Positions 1 to 5,730 of a DNA stretch of 6,510 nt are shown in pieces. How positions within the stretch are numbered: the first letter of the stretch is position 1; every line of letters begins with the position of its first letter. The notes under the pieces are model-generated. The model saw only the letters and a program-made list of their open reading frames with translations, did no database searches and had not been told where the DNA came from. Source of the DNA: Bacteroides sp. OF04-15BH (GTDB lineage: Bacteria > Bacteroidota > Bacteroidia > Bacteroidales > Bacteroidaceae); NCBI RefSeq assembly GCF_003477995.1, contig NZ_QUEM01000061.1, forward strand, positions 1 through 6,510, read 5' to 3'. Position numbers and translations under genes: made by a program.

Positions 1-28
1 TGCTGACCATTTCTGTCCAGCACGTTCA

Positions 29-41
29 GCGGAGAGACAGG
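29..41 (-). other. NBU2-like attachment-site core (tRNA-Ser 3' end)
   Basis: The minus strand reads CCTGTCTCTCCGC. From memory this is the 13-bp core used by NBU2, which integrates at the 3' end of Bacteroides tRNA-Ser genes. The bases fit a tRNA-Ser end: TCTCTCC as the 3' acceptor strand, G as the serine discriminator, CCTG as most of the T-stem. Upstream on the same strand, bases 45-50 read GTTCGA, like the start of a T-loop, but the three bases between it and the core do not give a proper T-stem, so there is no intact tRNA here. Bases 1-28 are either chromosome beyond the tRNA or, in the circular form, the other element end; the window cannot tell which. Confidence 0.75.
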
Positions 42-122
42 CTCTCGAACTTATACTTTCACAGAATATCATAAAACTGCAAACAACTGATAATCAAGTG
101 TAAATTACAATATAGAGTAAAA

Positions 123-140
123 CTAAATGTTTCTAAATGT
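123..140. repeat. Direct repeat CTAAATGT x2, possible integrase arm site
   Basis: CTAAATGT occurs at 123-130 and 133-140, one DNA helical turn apart, between the attachment core and the integrase start. In NBU1 and CTnDOT, paired direct repeats flanking the core are arm-type binding sites for the integrase N-terminal domain. That role is inferred from position and spacing only. The sequence is AT-rich, so chance is possible. Confidence 0.4.
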
Positions 141-156
141 CTTTTGCTATCTCAAT

Positions 157-200
157 AATTGGGTGTATATTTGGGTGTAGAATTTCAAACGCACCCAATT
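157..200. repeat. Direct and inverted TTGGGTG repeats before the integrase
   Basis: TTGGGTGTA is present at 159-167 and 171-179, and the perfect inverted partner of AATTGGGTG (157-165) lies at 192-200 as CACCCAATT. The right arm ends exactly one base before the integrase ATG at 201. Three copies of one heptamer, in both orientations, in 44 bp are unlikely by chance. They could be integrase arm sites, an operator that lets the integrase control its own synthesis, or both. A 26-bp spacer separates the outer arms, so an RNA hairpin that hides the start codon is also possible. Confidence 0.6.
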
Positions 201-1484
201 ATGAATATCAAACGCAACATCATTTTTGCATTGGAGAGCCGGAAAAAGAACGGTGTGCCAATCGTAGAGAACGTACCCATCCGTATGCGTGTCATCTTTG
301 CCAGCCAACGCATCGAGTTTACAACGGGCTACCGGATTGACGTAGCCAAATGGGATGCAGACAAGCAGCGGGTAAAGAACGGATGTACCAACAAGCTAAA
401 GCAAAGTGCAGCCGAAATCAATACGGACTTGCTGAAATACTATGCCGAAATCCAGAATATTTTCAAAGAATTTGAGGTACAGGAGGTCATGCCAACGACC
501 CAACAGTTGAAGGAAGCTTTCAACATGAGAATGAAAGACACCAGCGAAGAACAGCCGGAAGAAGCCCCTGTCAGCTTTTGGGAGGTGTTCGATGAGTTTG
601 TAAAAGAGTGCGGTAACCAGAATAACTGGACGGCATCCACCTATGAAAAATTTGCAGCAGTGAGGAACCACCTCAAAGAGTTCAAGGAGGATGCAACGTT
701 TAACTATTTCGACGAGTTTGGATTGAACGAATACGTCAACTTCCTACGTGATACCAAGGATATGAGAAACAGCACCATCGGCAAGCAAATGGGATTCCTC
801 AAATGGTTCCTGCGCTGGAGCTTCAAGAAAGGACATCATCAGAACATTGCATACGATACATTCAAACCGAAACTGAAAACCACCTCGAAAAAAGTAATCT
901 TCCTGACTTGGGATGAACTGAACAAGCTGAAAGACTACCAGATACCGCATGACAAACAGTATTTGGAACGTGTCAGGGATGTTTTCTTGTTCTGCTGTTT
1001 TACGAGTTTACGATATTCGGATGTTCGCAATCTGAAAAGAAGCGATGTGAAACCCGACCACATTGAAGTTACCACAGTCAAGACAGCGGACAGCCTGATA
1101 ATCGAACTGAACGACCACAGCAAAGCCATTCTTGAAAAATACAAGGATGTTCATTTCGAGAATCACATGGCATTGCCCGTCATCAGCAATCAGAAGATGA
1201 ATGATTATCTGAAAGAACTGGGTGAGCTGGCGGAAATCAACGAGCCTGTACGGGAAACCTACTACAAGGGGAATGAACGTATAGATGAAGTCACACCCAA
1301 GTACACTTTGTTAAGCACCCATGCCGGAAGAAGGACATTCATCTGCAATGCGCTGGCTCTTGGAATCCCGGCACAGGTGGTCATGAAATGGACGGGCCAC
1401 AGCGACTACAAGGCTATGAAACCCTACATTGACATAGCGGATGATATTAAGGCAAACGCCATGAACAAATTTAATCAACTATAA
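201..1484 (+). CDS. intN2: Tyrosine recombinase/integrase, NBU2 IntN2-like
   Basis: A 427-residue site-specific recombinase that would join the element's attachment core to the chromosomal tRNA-Ser end and, with accessory proteins, excise it. Three parts are visible: an N-terminal arm-binding domain (about 1-110, rich in basic residues and beta-type segments), a SAM-like core-binding domain (about 124-215) and a catalytic domain (about 235-427). The catalytic set is complete: R271 in TSLRYSDV, K294 in TVKTAD, H374 and R377 in HAGRR, H400 in TGHSD and the nucleophile Y409 in KPYIDIA. I chose ATG at 201, since MNIKRNIIFALESRKK is the usual start in this family; an in-frame TTG at 159 would read through the repeat block and add 14 unrelated residues. 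The symbol rests on the adjacent NBU2-like core and the family match, not on a database comparison. The next gene starts 63 bp downstream with its own promoter. Confidence 0.9.
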   Translation: MNIKRNIIFALESRKKNGVPIVENVPIRMRVIFASQRIEFTTGYRIDVAKWDADKQRVKNGCTNKLKQSAAEINTDLLKYYAEIQNIFKEFEVQEVMPTTQQLKEAFNMRMKDTSEEQPEEAPVSFWEVFDEFVKECGNQNNWTASTYEKFAAVRNHLKEFKEDATFNYFDEFGLNEYVNFLRDTKDMRNSTIGKQMGFLKWFLRWSFKKGHHQNIAYDTFKPKLKTTSKKVIFLTWDELNKLKDYQIPHDKQYLERVRDVFLFCCFTSLRYSDVRNLKRSDVKPDHIEVTTVKTADSLIIELNDHSKAILEKYKDVHFENHMALPVISNQKMNDYLKELGELAEINEPVRETYYKGNERIDEVTPKYTLLSTHAGRRTFICNALALGIPAQVVMKWTGHSDYKAMKPYIDIADDIKANAMNKFNQL

Positions 1485-1497
1485 AAGTATCAAACAG

Positions 1498-1528
1498 TTT
1501 CATAGATAGTTACCAATGACTATATTTG
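1498..1528 (+). promoter_or_regulatory. Bacteroides-type promoter for the cargo operon
   Basis: TATATTTG at 1521-1528 matches the Bacteroides -7 consensus TAnnTTTG exactly. TTTC at 1498-1501 lies 19 bp upstream, the spacing expected for the -33 TTTG element, with one mismatch. Transcription would begin near 1534-1538, leaving a short leader before ATG 1548. This suggests that the nuclease gene and its partner are expressed separately from the integrase. Confidence 0.6.
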
Positions 1529-1547
1529 TAGAAATTATCATCACAAT

Positions 1548-2843
1548 ATGAGCAACAAGGAATCCAATATAGAGAAAACGAATTTTGATGCATTCATTCA
1601 AGCGGTCGGTTCGGAAATAGAACAGGCACAAGTAAGGCTGATTGTTGCAGCCAATGCACAAATGCTGTTCCATTACTGGAAGGTAGGCAATTACATCCTT
1701 TATCACCAGCAGCTGCACGGATGGGGAAGCAAAATCATCAAGCAGTTGGCAAAGGCTATCCGACTGCATTACCCTGAAAAGAAAGGCTATTCGGAACGCA
1801 ACCTTACCTATATGTGTCAGTTTGCAAAGGCATATCCTTTAAGAGCGTTGCAAAGTTTCATAGAAACGGATGCAAGACTGTCTGTCCCAACCATACAGAG
1901 TGTGACCAATGAAGTATTGAAACTGAATGACAAACAATTTACGCAGGAACTTACTGCGCAAATACAATCTATTGATTGTCAATCGTTAGCAATTACGCAG
2001 GAGGTTCCTGCGCAATTTGAAGATGTGGGAAAAACCGTTTCTGCCATTTACAGGATGGGAATCAGGGAAATAGAAGAAATTTTCTTGACCTCTCCTATAG
2101 CCAAAATAAACTGGACAAGCCAAATGACTATACTTGACAGTTCGCTACCTTTAGGTCTAAGCTACTGGTACACGAAGCAGTCCATAGAAATGGGATGGAG
2201 CAGCAATGTATTGAAATTACAGATTGACAGTGATTTGTACAGCCGACAAATCAGCAACAACAAGGTAAACAATTTCACGACCACACTTCCGGCTCCACAA
2301 AGCGACCTTGCCAATTACCTACTCAAAGATCCGTACATCTTTGATTTGGCAGGAGCCAAAGAAAAAGCAGACGAAAGGGATATTGAAGAACAGCTGGTGA
2401 AACACGTTACCCGCTACCTGTTGGAAATGGGCAACGGTTTTGCCTTCGTTGCCCGGCAGAAGCACTTCCAAGTAGGAAACAGCGATTTCTTTGCCGACCT
2501 GATTCTATATTCCATTCCGTTGCACGCATATATTGTCATAGAATTGAAAGCCACTCCTTTCAAGCCGGAATATGCCGGACAACTCAACTTTTACATCAAT
2601 GTGGTGGATGATAAACTGAGGGGAGAGAATGACAACAAGACTATCGGGTTGTTGCTATGCAAGGGAAAAGACGAAGTTGTGGCACAATACGCATTGACAG
2701 GCTACGACCAGCCCATCGGCATCAGCGATTATCAATTGAGCAAAGTGATTCCCGAGAAACTGAAATCAGCGTTGCCCAGCGTGGAAGAAGTGGAAGAAGA
2801 ACTGGCTTCTTTCCTTGACAAAGACAATAACACTCAAAAATAG
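1548..2843 (+). CDS. DUF1016/YhcG-family PD-(D/E)XK nuclease
   Basis: A 431-residue protein of the DUF1016 (YhcG-like) family, with a helical N-terminal domain and a C-terminal PD-(D/E)XK nuclease fold. The N-terminal part (about 12-100) has the family pattern with HYWKVGNYI and the GYSERNLTYM segment. The middle (about 125-290) carries the near-repeats TQELTAQI (132-139) and TQEVPAQF (150-157). The nuclease core is intact: E281, D317 in FFADLIL, E332 and K334 in VIELKA, and Q345 in AGQLNFY. Cleavage activity is therefore plausible but the substrate is unknown; it is presumably cytoplasmic, since no signal peptide or membrane segment is visible. The family is common near restriction-modification loci and on mobile elements. 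A gene of unknown function starts 8 bp after its stop, so the two are probably one operon. Its place between integrase and excision module marks it as cargo. A defence role is inference. Confidence 0.88.
   Translation: MSNKESNIEKTNFDAFIQAVGSEIEQAQVRLIVAANAQMLFHYWKVGNYILYHQQLHGWGSKIIKQLAKAIRLHYPEKKGYSERNLTYMCQFAKAYPLRALQSFIETDARLSVPTIQSVTNEVLKLNDKQFTQELTAQIQSIDCQSLAITQEVPAQFEDVGKTVSAIYRMGIREIEEIFLTSPIAKINWTSQMTILDSSLPLGLSYWYTKQSIEMGWSSNVLKLQIDSDLYSRQISNNKVNNFTTTLPAPQSDLANYLLKDPYIFDLAGAKEKADERDIEEQLVKHVTRYLLEMGNGFAFVARQKHFQVGNSDFFADLILYSIPLHAYIVIELKATPFKPEYAGQLNFYINVVDDKLRGENDNKTIGLLLCKGKDEVVAQYALTGYDQPIGISDYQLSKVIPEKLKSALPSVEEVEEELASFLDKDNNTQK
1936..2017. repeat. Two near-palindromic direct repeats inside the nuclease gene
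   Basis: Copies lie at 1936-1963 and 1991-2017, both built on ACGCAGGA...CTGCGCAA. The second is an imperfect palindrome: 1991-2003 pairs with 2005-2017 with one A-C mismatch and one G-T pair. The first is a weaker palindrome. They are spaced 54-55 bp, in frame, and encode TQELTAQI and TQEVPAQF. The segment lies between the two DUF1016 domains, where, as I recall, related Bacteroidales proteins carry comparable Q..LAQ repeats. Confidence 0.65.
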
Positions 2844-2851
2844 TTGCGTCC

Positions 2852-3895
2852 ATGAAAGATGTAATTACAACGCTGATTCCCCGATACGGAGAATTGAACA
2901 GAATATACAAAGACTGGTCTGATAATAAAGGTTTCTCTTTTGAAAAGCAGAAATTCATTACCAAGTTCTATCTGGACTACAATGATGTAACGGTTCTTGA
3001 AACAGCCATTCTTGAACTGGTATTTCATCTTCCACAGGAGCAATACACACTGATTCTGAACAGCCTGAAAAAGGAAGTATGCGAAAACATAAGTTATTAC
3101 AAGAAAGGATGTATGCCGGATGAACAGACCGTTTACAATATCTGCTTCCGAGTTTCAGAAATCTATAAAGAAGCCATAGAAGAACAGCAATACAAGACGA
3201 CCAAGCTCCATGCTCCGCTAAACGAAGCATACCACCGATACGATTCCATAGGTTATCGGGAACACACCGCAGAGGATGAAAAGCGTGCGGAAATGGAATA
3301 TGAACGGTTCAAGGCTGAATACGAGGAGGAAAAAAACAAGCTGACCGAACTCTACGATCTGCAAAAACAGACCAGAGAGAAAGCCCTGCAATATGCAGAA
3401 AGCCGTTTCAATGAAATCTATCGGCTGGGCTGCCACCTCAAAGAGACATTGGCGAAATATGTATTTGATGAAACAAACGAGCCGGAAGAGCCAGCCAAAC
3501 AAGAACCAAACGCCCCCAACATACAGGAAGAAGTGCTGGGAACGAAACAGACTGAGTATTTCAATATGGAACTGCTTTCGCTCATTCATGTAACCTGCGT
3601 GGGAGAACAGTTCGAGAATATTTCCGAACATAATTTCTATACCTGCATGAACCTGCTACCAAGCGACACCAAACCCCAAATCAGACCGAGAGAAAAAATA
3701 CGTACCTGCTATCTGATATTCCTGATGAGCGAAAAACTGCCCAAACAGGACAGGGAGAATTGGAAGAGGAATATCCTGAAAATATTGGATATTGAGGAAA
3801 GCTACTACAAGTCAAAGTACAAAGAGCCTGTTTCCGATTTCCCCAGTGACAGCAACCGGAAATTTGCCAAAGAAATGGACGGTATATTCCGATAA
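2852..3895 (+). CDS. Unrecognised coiled-coil protein, partner of the nuclease gene
   Basis: A 347-residue soluble protein that I cannot assign to a characterised family. Three parts are visible. Residues 1-135 look mostly helical. Residues about 140-204 form a long charged helix (EDEKRAEMEYERFKAEYEEE onward) likely to be a coiled coil. A linker rich in Pro and Glu (about 205-230) leads to a compact C-terminal domain (about 234-347) with the segments HNFYTCMNLLPSD, TCYLIFLMSE and YYKSKYKEPVSDFP. No catalytic motif, signal peptide or membrane segment is visible. The C-terminal domain resembles uncharacterised Bacteroidales mobile-element proteins, possibly DUF6043, but I hold that loosely. The start follows the nuclease stop by 8 bp and a strong terminator follows, so the two genes are probably cotranscribed. 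It may regulate, target or neutralise the nuclease; that is inferred from the pairing only. Confidence 0.8.
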   Translation: MKDVITTLIPRYGELNRIYKDWSDNKGFSFEKQKFITKFYLDYNDVTVLETAILELVFHLPQEQYTLILNSLKKEVCENISYYKKGCMPDEQTVYNICFRVSEIYKEAIEEQQYKTTKLHAPLNEAYHRYDSIGYREHTAEDEKRAEMEYERFKAEYEEEKNKLTELYDLQKQTREKALQYAESRFNEIYRLGCHLKETLAKYVFDETNEPEEPAKQEPNAPNIQEEVLGTKQTEYFNMELLSLIHVTCVGEQFENISEHNFYTCMNLLPSDTKPQIRPREKIRTCYLIFLMSEKLPKQDRENWKRNILKILDIEESYYKSKYKEPVSDFPSDSNRKFAKEMDGIFR

Positions 3896-3934
3896 TCTGT
3901 GATATGCCCTGACATTTTACAAAACAACCACTTT

Positions 3935-3968
3935 TACCACTCAAATTAAATTTTTGAGTGGTATTTTT
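3935..3968 (+). terminator. Intrinsic terminator of the cargo operon
   Basis: A perfect 11-bp stem (3935-3945 TACCACTCAAA with 3953-3963) closes a 7-base loop and is followed directly by five T residues (3964-3968). It sits 40 bp after the stop of the 347-residue protein gene and before the promoter region of the next unit, so it separates the cargo operon from the excision module. Confidence 0.85.
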
Positions 3969-3969
3969 A

Positions 3970-3988
3970 TTATCTGATATTCAGATAA
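3970..3988. repeat. Perfect 8-bp inverted repeat TTATCTGA-TAT-TCAGATAA
   Basis: A 19-bp near-perfect dyad with arms 3970-3977 and 3981-3988 around a 3-base centre. It begins just after the terminator T-tract and lies about 55 bp upstream of the -7 box of the next unit. Its size and symmetry suit a dimeric repressor or activator site controlling the excision module. The binding protein is not known; the DUF3853 product encoded downstream is one candidate. Confidence 0.45.
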
Positions 3989-4042
3989 ATAACAAGATAT
4001 TCCATTTGTATCAACCACATCCTTACCACTTACAACCCTACC

Positions 4043-4050
4043 TAATTTTG
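4043..4050 (+). promoter_or_regulatory. Promoter -7 box for the excision module
   Basis: TAATTTTG fits the Bacteroides TAnnTTTG consensus exactly. No good -33 TTTG exists at 19-21 bp; the nearest TTTG (4005-4008) is 34 bp away, so an activator may be needed. A start near 4056-4060 would give a leader of about 100 bases before ATG 4162. Confidence 0.5.
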
Positions 4051-4122
4051 CATCGTTCGAGAACAGAGATAACAGCCAGTGCGCAGGGCTGATTGTTAAA
4101 CGACTAAATAGATTGAACGATG
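4051..4122 (+). promoter_or_regulatory. Structured 5' leader upstream of the DUF3853 gene
   Basis: CATCGTTC (4051-4058) and GAACGATG (4115-4122) are perfect reverse complements and could close a 72-base domain. Inside lie a GTTC-GA-GAAC hairpin (4055-4064), which competes with the outer stem, and a CAGCC/GGCTG hairpin (4073-4077 with 4087-4091) extended loosely by TAAC and GTTA. A four-codon ORF, ATG AAA AAT CTT TAA (4120-4134), begins within the closing stem. Mutually exclusive stems suggest a leader that switches fold, though the same dyads could be protein-binding sites in DNA. Confidence 0.4.
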
Positions 4123-4161
4123 AAAAATCTTTAAGAATTATTATCAAAACCCGTCTGGCAG

Positions 4162-4428
4162 ATGACAGGTGAAGAGTTCATATTCCTAAGCAAGCACGCT
4201 TCCCGTCAAACGGAAACGCAGCCACAGCCCGTTACAGACACAGAAAGAAAATATGTGTACGGAATACTGGGCATAGCCAAACTGTTCGGGTGCAGCCTAC
4301 CCACCGCCAACCGTATCAAGAAAAGCGGAAAGATTGACAAGGCAATCACTCAGATAGGACGTAAGATTATCGTGAATGTTGAGCTTGCCCTTGAACTGGC
4401 TGGAAAGAAAACAGGAGGACGGAAATAA
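4162..4428 (+). CDS. DUF3853-family helix-turn-helix protein (orf2x-like)
   Basis: An 88-residue basic protein of the DUF3853 type found at the head of excision/mobilization modules in Bacteroidales elements. Residues about 31-75 form the family core, YVYGILGIAKLFGCSLPTAN followed by RIKKSGKIDKAITQIGRKII, which reads as a small helix-turn-helix resembling excisionase or MerR-like DNA-binding domains. The first 30 residues are polar and probably flexible. In NBU1 a small gene at this place (orf2x) is needed for excision, so a recombination directionality or regulatory role is likely; that is an analogy by position. The ATPase gene starts 8 bp after its stop, implying cotranscription and perhaps coupled translation. 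Confidence 0.82.
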   Translation: MTGEEFIFLSKHASRQTETQPQPVTDTERKYVYGILGIAKLFGCSLPTANRIKKSGKIDKAITQIGRKIIVNVELALELAGKKTGGRK

Positions 4429-4436
4429 CGGGAGAC

Positions 4437-5518
4437 ATGGCTATGGACTATATGAAAGAGACTAAGGAAATATCGGCTGAAGAAGCCATAATCCTTTGGC
4501 AAGCCTCACGTTTGAGCTTGTCGAAAAGTTATGAGAAAGCACCTGAAATCCTTAAAGTACATGATTCTGTCATTGGGACATTGGGTAATTTCAGCGCATC
4601 CATCGGCAAAGCCAAAAGTAAAAAAACGTTCAATGTATCGGCTATCGTAGCCGCTGCATTGAAGAATGGCACAGTGCTGCGGTATGTAGCTGAACTGCCT
4701 GAAGATAAGCGGAAAGTGCTTTATGTTGATACAGAGCAAAGCCCTTACCATTGTCTGAAAGTCATGACGCGCATTTTGCGAATGGCTGGTTTGCCAGATG
4801 ATAGGGACAATGAGAATCTTGAATTTCTTGCCTTAAGAAAATACACGCCTGAGCAGCGTATCAGGATTGTGGAACAGGCTATTTACAATACACCCGAAAT
4901 CGGTCTTGTAATTATAGACGGCATACGGGATATGGTGTATGACATCAACAGCCCGGTGAATCAACACGCATCATATCCAAGTTGATGCAGTGGACGGACG
5001 ACAGGCAGATACATATCCATACGATACTGCATCAGAACAAAGGGGATGAGAACGCAAGAGGGCACATCGGTACGGAGTTGAACAACAAGGCGGAAACCGT
5101 ATTGCAGGTAGAAAAGGACAAGGGCAACGGTGACATCAGCCATGTTTCAGCCATTCACATCCGGGCAATGGACTTTGAGCCTTTCGCATTCCGTATCAAC
5201 GACAAAGCCCTTCCCGAACTCATTGAGGGATACAAACCTGAAACAAAGAAGCCGGGAAGACCCGAAGAAGAGAAGTTCGACCCTTACAGGCATATCACCG
5301 AGCAGCAGCACCGTATCGCATTGGAAGCCGTTTTCGGGCTGAAAGAGGAATACGGCTACAAGGAACTGGAAGATGCCTTAATCAAGACCTATATGTCAGT
5401 GGGTGTAAAGCTGAACCATAAAAAGGCGGTATCGCTCATCACCATGCTTCGCAACAAACGGATGATAGTGCAGGAGACAGGCAGAAAATACACATTCATG
5501 CCTGACTTCCACTATTAG
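4437..5518 (+). pseudogene. RecA-like AAA ATPase (orf3-like), frameshifted
   Basis: One gene in two frames. Frame one, 4437-4985, gives 182 residues with a Walker A-like loop GKAKSKKT (57-64, the usual second Gly replaced by Lys) and a Walker B segment LVIIDGIRD (157-165). It then goes out of frame at INSP and ends in VNQHASYPS. Frame two is open from 4955 and ends at 5518. Adding one G in the CCCGG run at 4952-4956 joins them as INSP-GESTRIISKLMQWTDD and gives 360 residues, about the expected length for this RepA-like family. The lost half includes HIHTILHQNKGDENARGHIG, the sensor region of the RecA fold, and the C-terminal helical domain. The product would act as a hexameric DNA-dependent ATPase in excision or replication. 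The 182-residue fragment probably lacks activity. The deletion may be real or a sequencing error. Confidence 0.85.
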
Positions 5519-5595
5519 CCCATTTCCCTGCAATCACTTCACTTTATTCTCGGGGTGTATATATTAGGAATATAGTGAAGTGCTTGGGGAATGGG
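5519..5595. repeat. Large hairpin 1 with CACTTCACT/AGTGAAGTG arms
   Basis: Starting directly after the ATPase stop, 5519-5528 pairs with 5586-5595 (ten pairs, one G-T). After a 3-base bulge, 5532-5550 pairs with 5567-5585 with two mismatches and one G-T pair. The apex is about 16 bases. As an RNA it could end the ATPase transcript, but no T-tract follows, so it is not a typical intrinsic terminator. As DNA it could form a cruciform or a folded single-stranded origin. Confidence 0.75.
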
Positions 5596-5599
5596 ACTA

Positions 5600-5654
5600 A
5601 ATCACTTCACTTTATTACCGTATCCTATATATACGAGAATTTAGTGAAGTGATT
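5600..5654. repeat. Large hairpin 2, inverted relative of hairpin 1
   Basis: Bases 5600-5611 pair perfectly with 5643-5654, then 5614-5616 with 5638-5640 and CGTAT (5619-5623) with ATACG (5631-5635). The left arm repeats 17 bases of hairpin 1 exactly (AATCACTTCACTTTATT at 5532 and 5600). The apex, TATATAC then GAGAAT, resembles the reverse complement of the hairpin 1 apex, apart from a 4-base gap. Four copies of one nonamer in alternating orientation form an iteron-like array. Confidence 0.75.
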
Positions 5655-5659
5655 ATAGA

Positions 5660-5682
5660 CCGTACTTCCTAAAAAGGTACGG
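5660..5682. repeat. Short hairpin CCGTAC/GTACGG
   Basis: Six perfect pairs (5660-5665 with 5677-5682) around an 11-base loop, followed by an A-rich stretch. It has no T-tract on the plus strand, so termination is unlikely. It is the third dyad in the 212-bp gap between the ATPase and primase genes; the rest of the gap (5683-5730) is A-rich with no clear -7 box. Confidence 0.4.
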
Positions 5683-5730
5683 GCAAAAAGAAAAATAAAC
5701 CAATTCACCAACTACTAAAACAATCATTTT

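Noticed and set aside
2..103. Open frame without a start, ending TAA at 101-103, that could be the 3' end of an upstream gene
   Set aside because: It runs straight through the attachment core and tRNA-like remnant, has only 34 codons and resembles no protein I know; an open stretch of this length is common by chance.
159..200. Upstream TTG start for the integrase
   Set aside because: It would translate the repeat block into 14 residues foreign to the family; ATG 201 gives the usual N-terminus.
1991..2017. Palindrome as a transcription terminator
   Set aside because: It is inside an intact coding sequence, in frame, and has no following T-tract.
3218..3631. Minus-strand frame of 137 residues opposite the coiled-coil gene
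   Set aside because: It lies antisense to a charged coiled coil, whose complement naturally yields Phe/Leu-rich open frames, and it has no promoter or recognisable domain.
4982..5518. Separate gene starting at TTG 4982
   Set aside because: Its sequence continues the RecA-like fold of the preceding frame, and the frame is open back to the deletion point, so it is the second half of one broken gene.
5519..5682. Origin of transfer in the hairpin region
   Set aside because: In NBU elements oriT lies beside the relaxase gene after the primase gene, and I see no recognisable nick-site sequence here.
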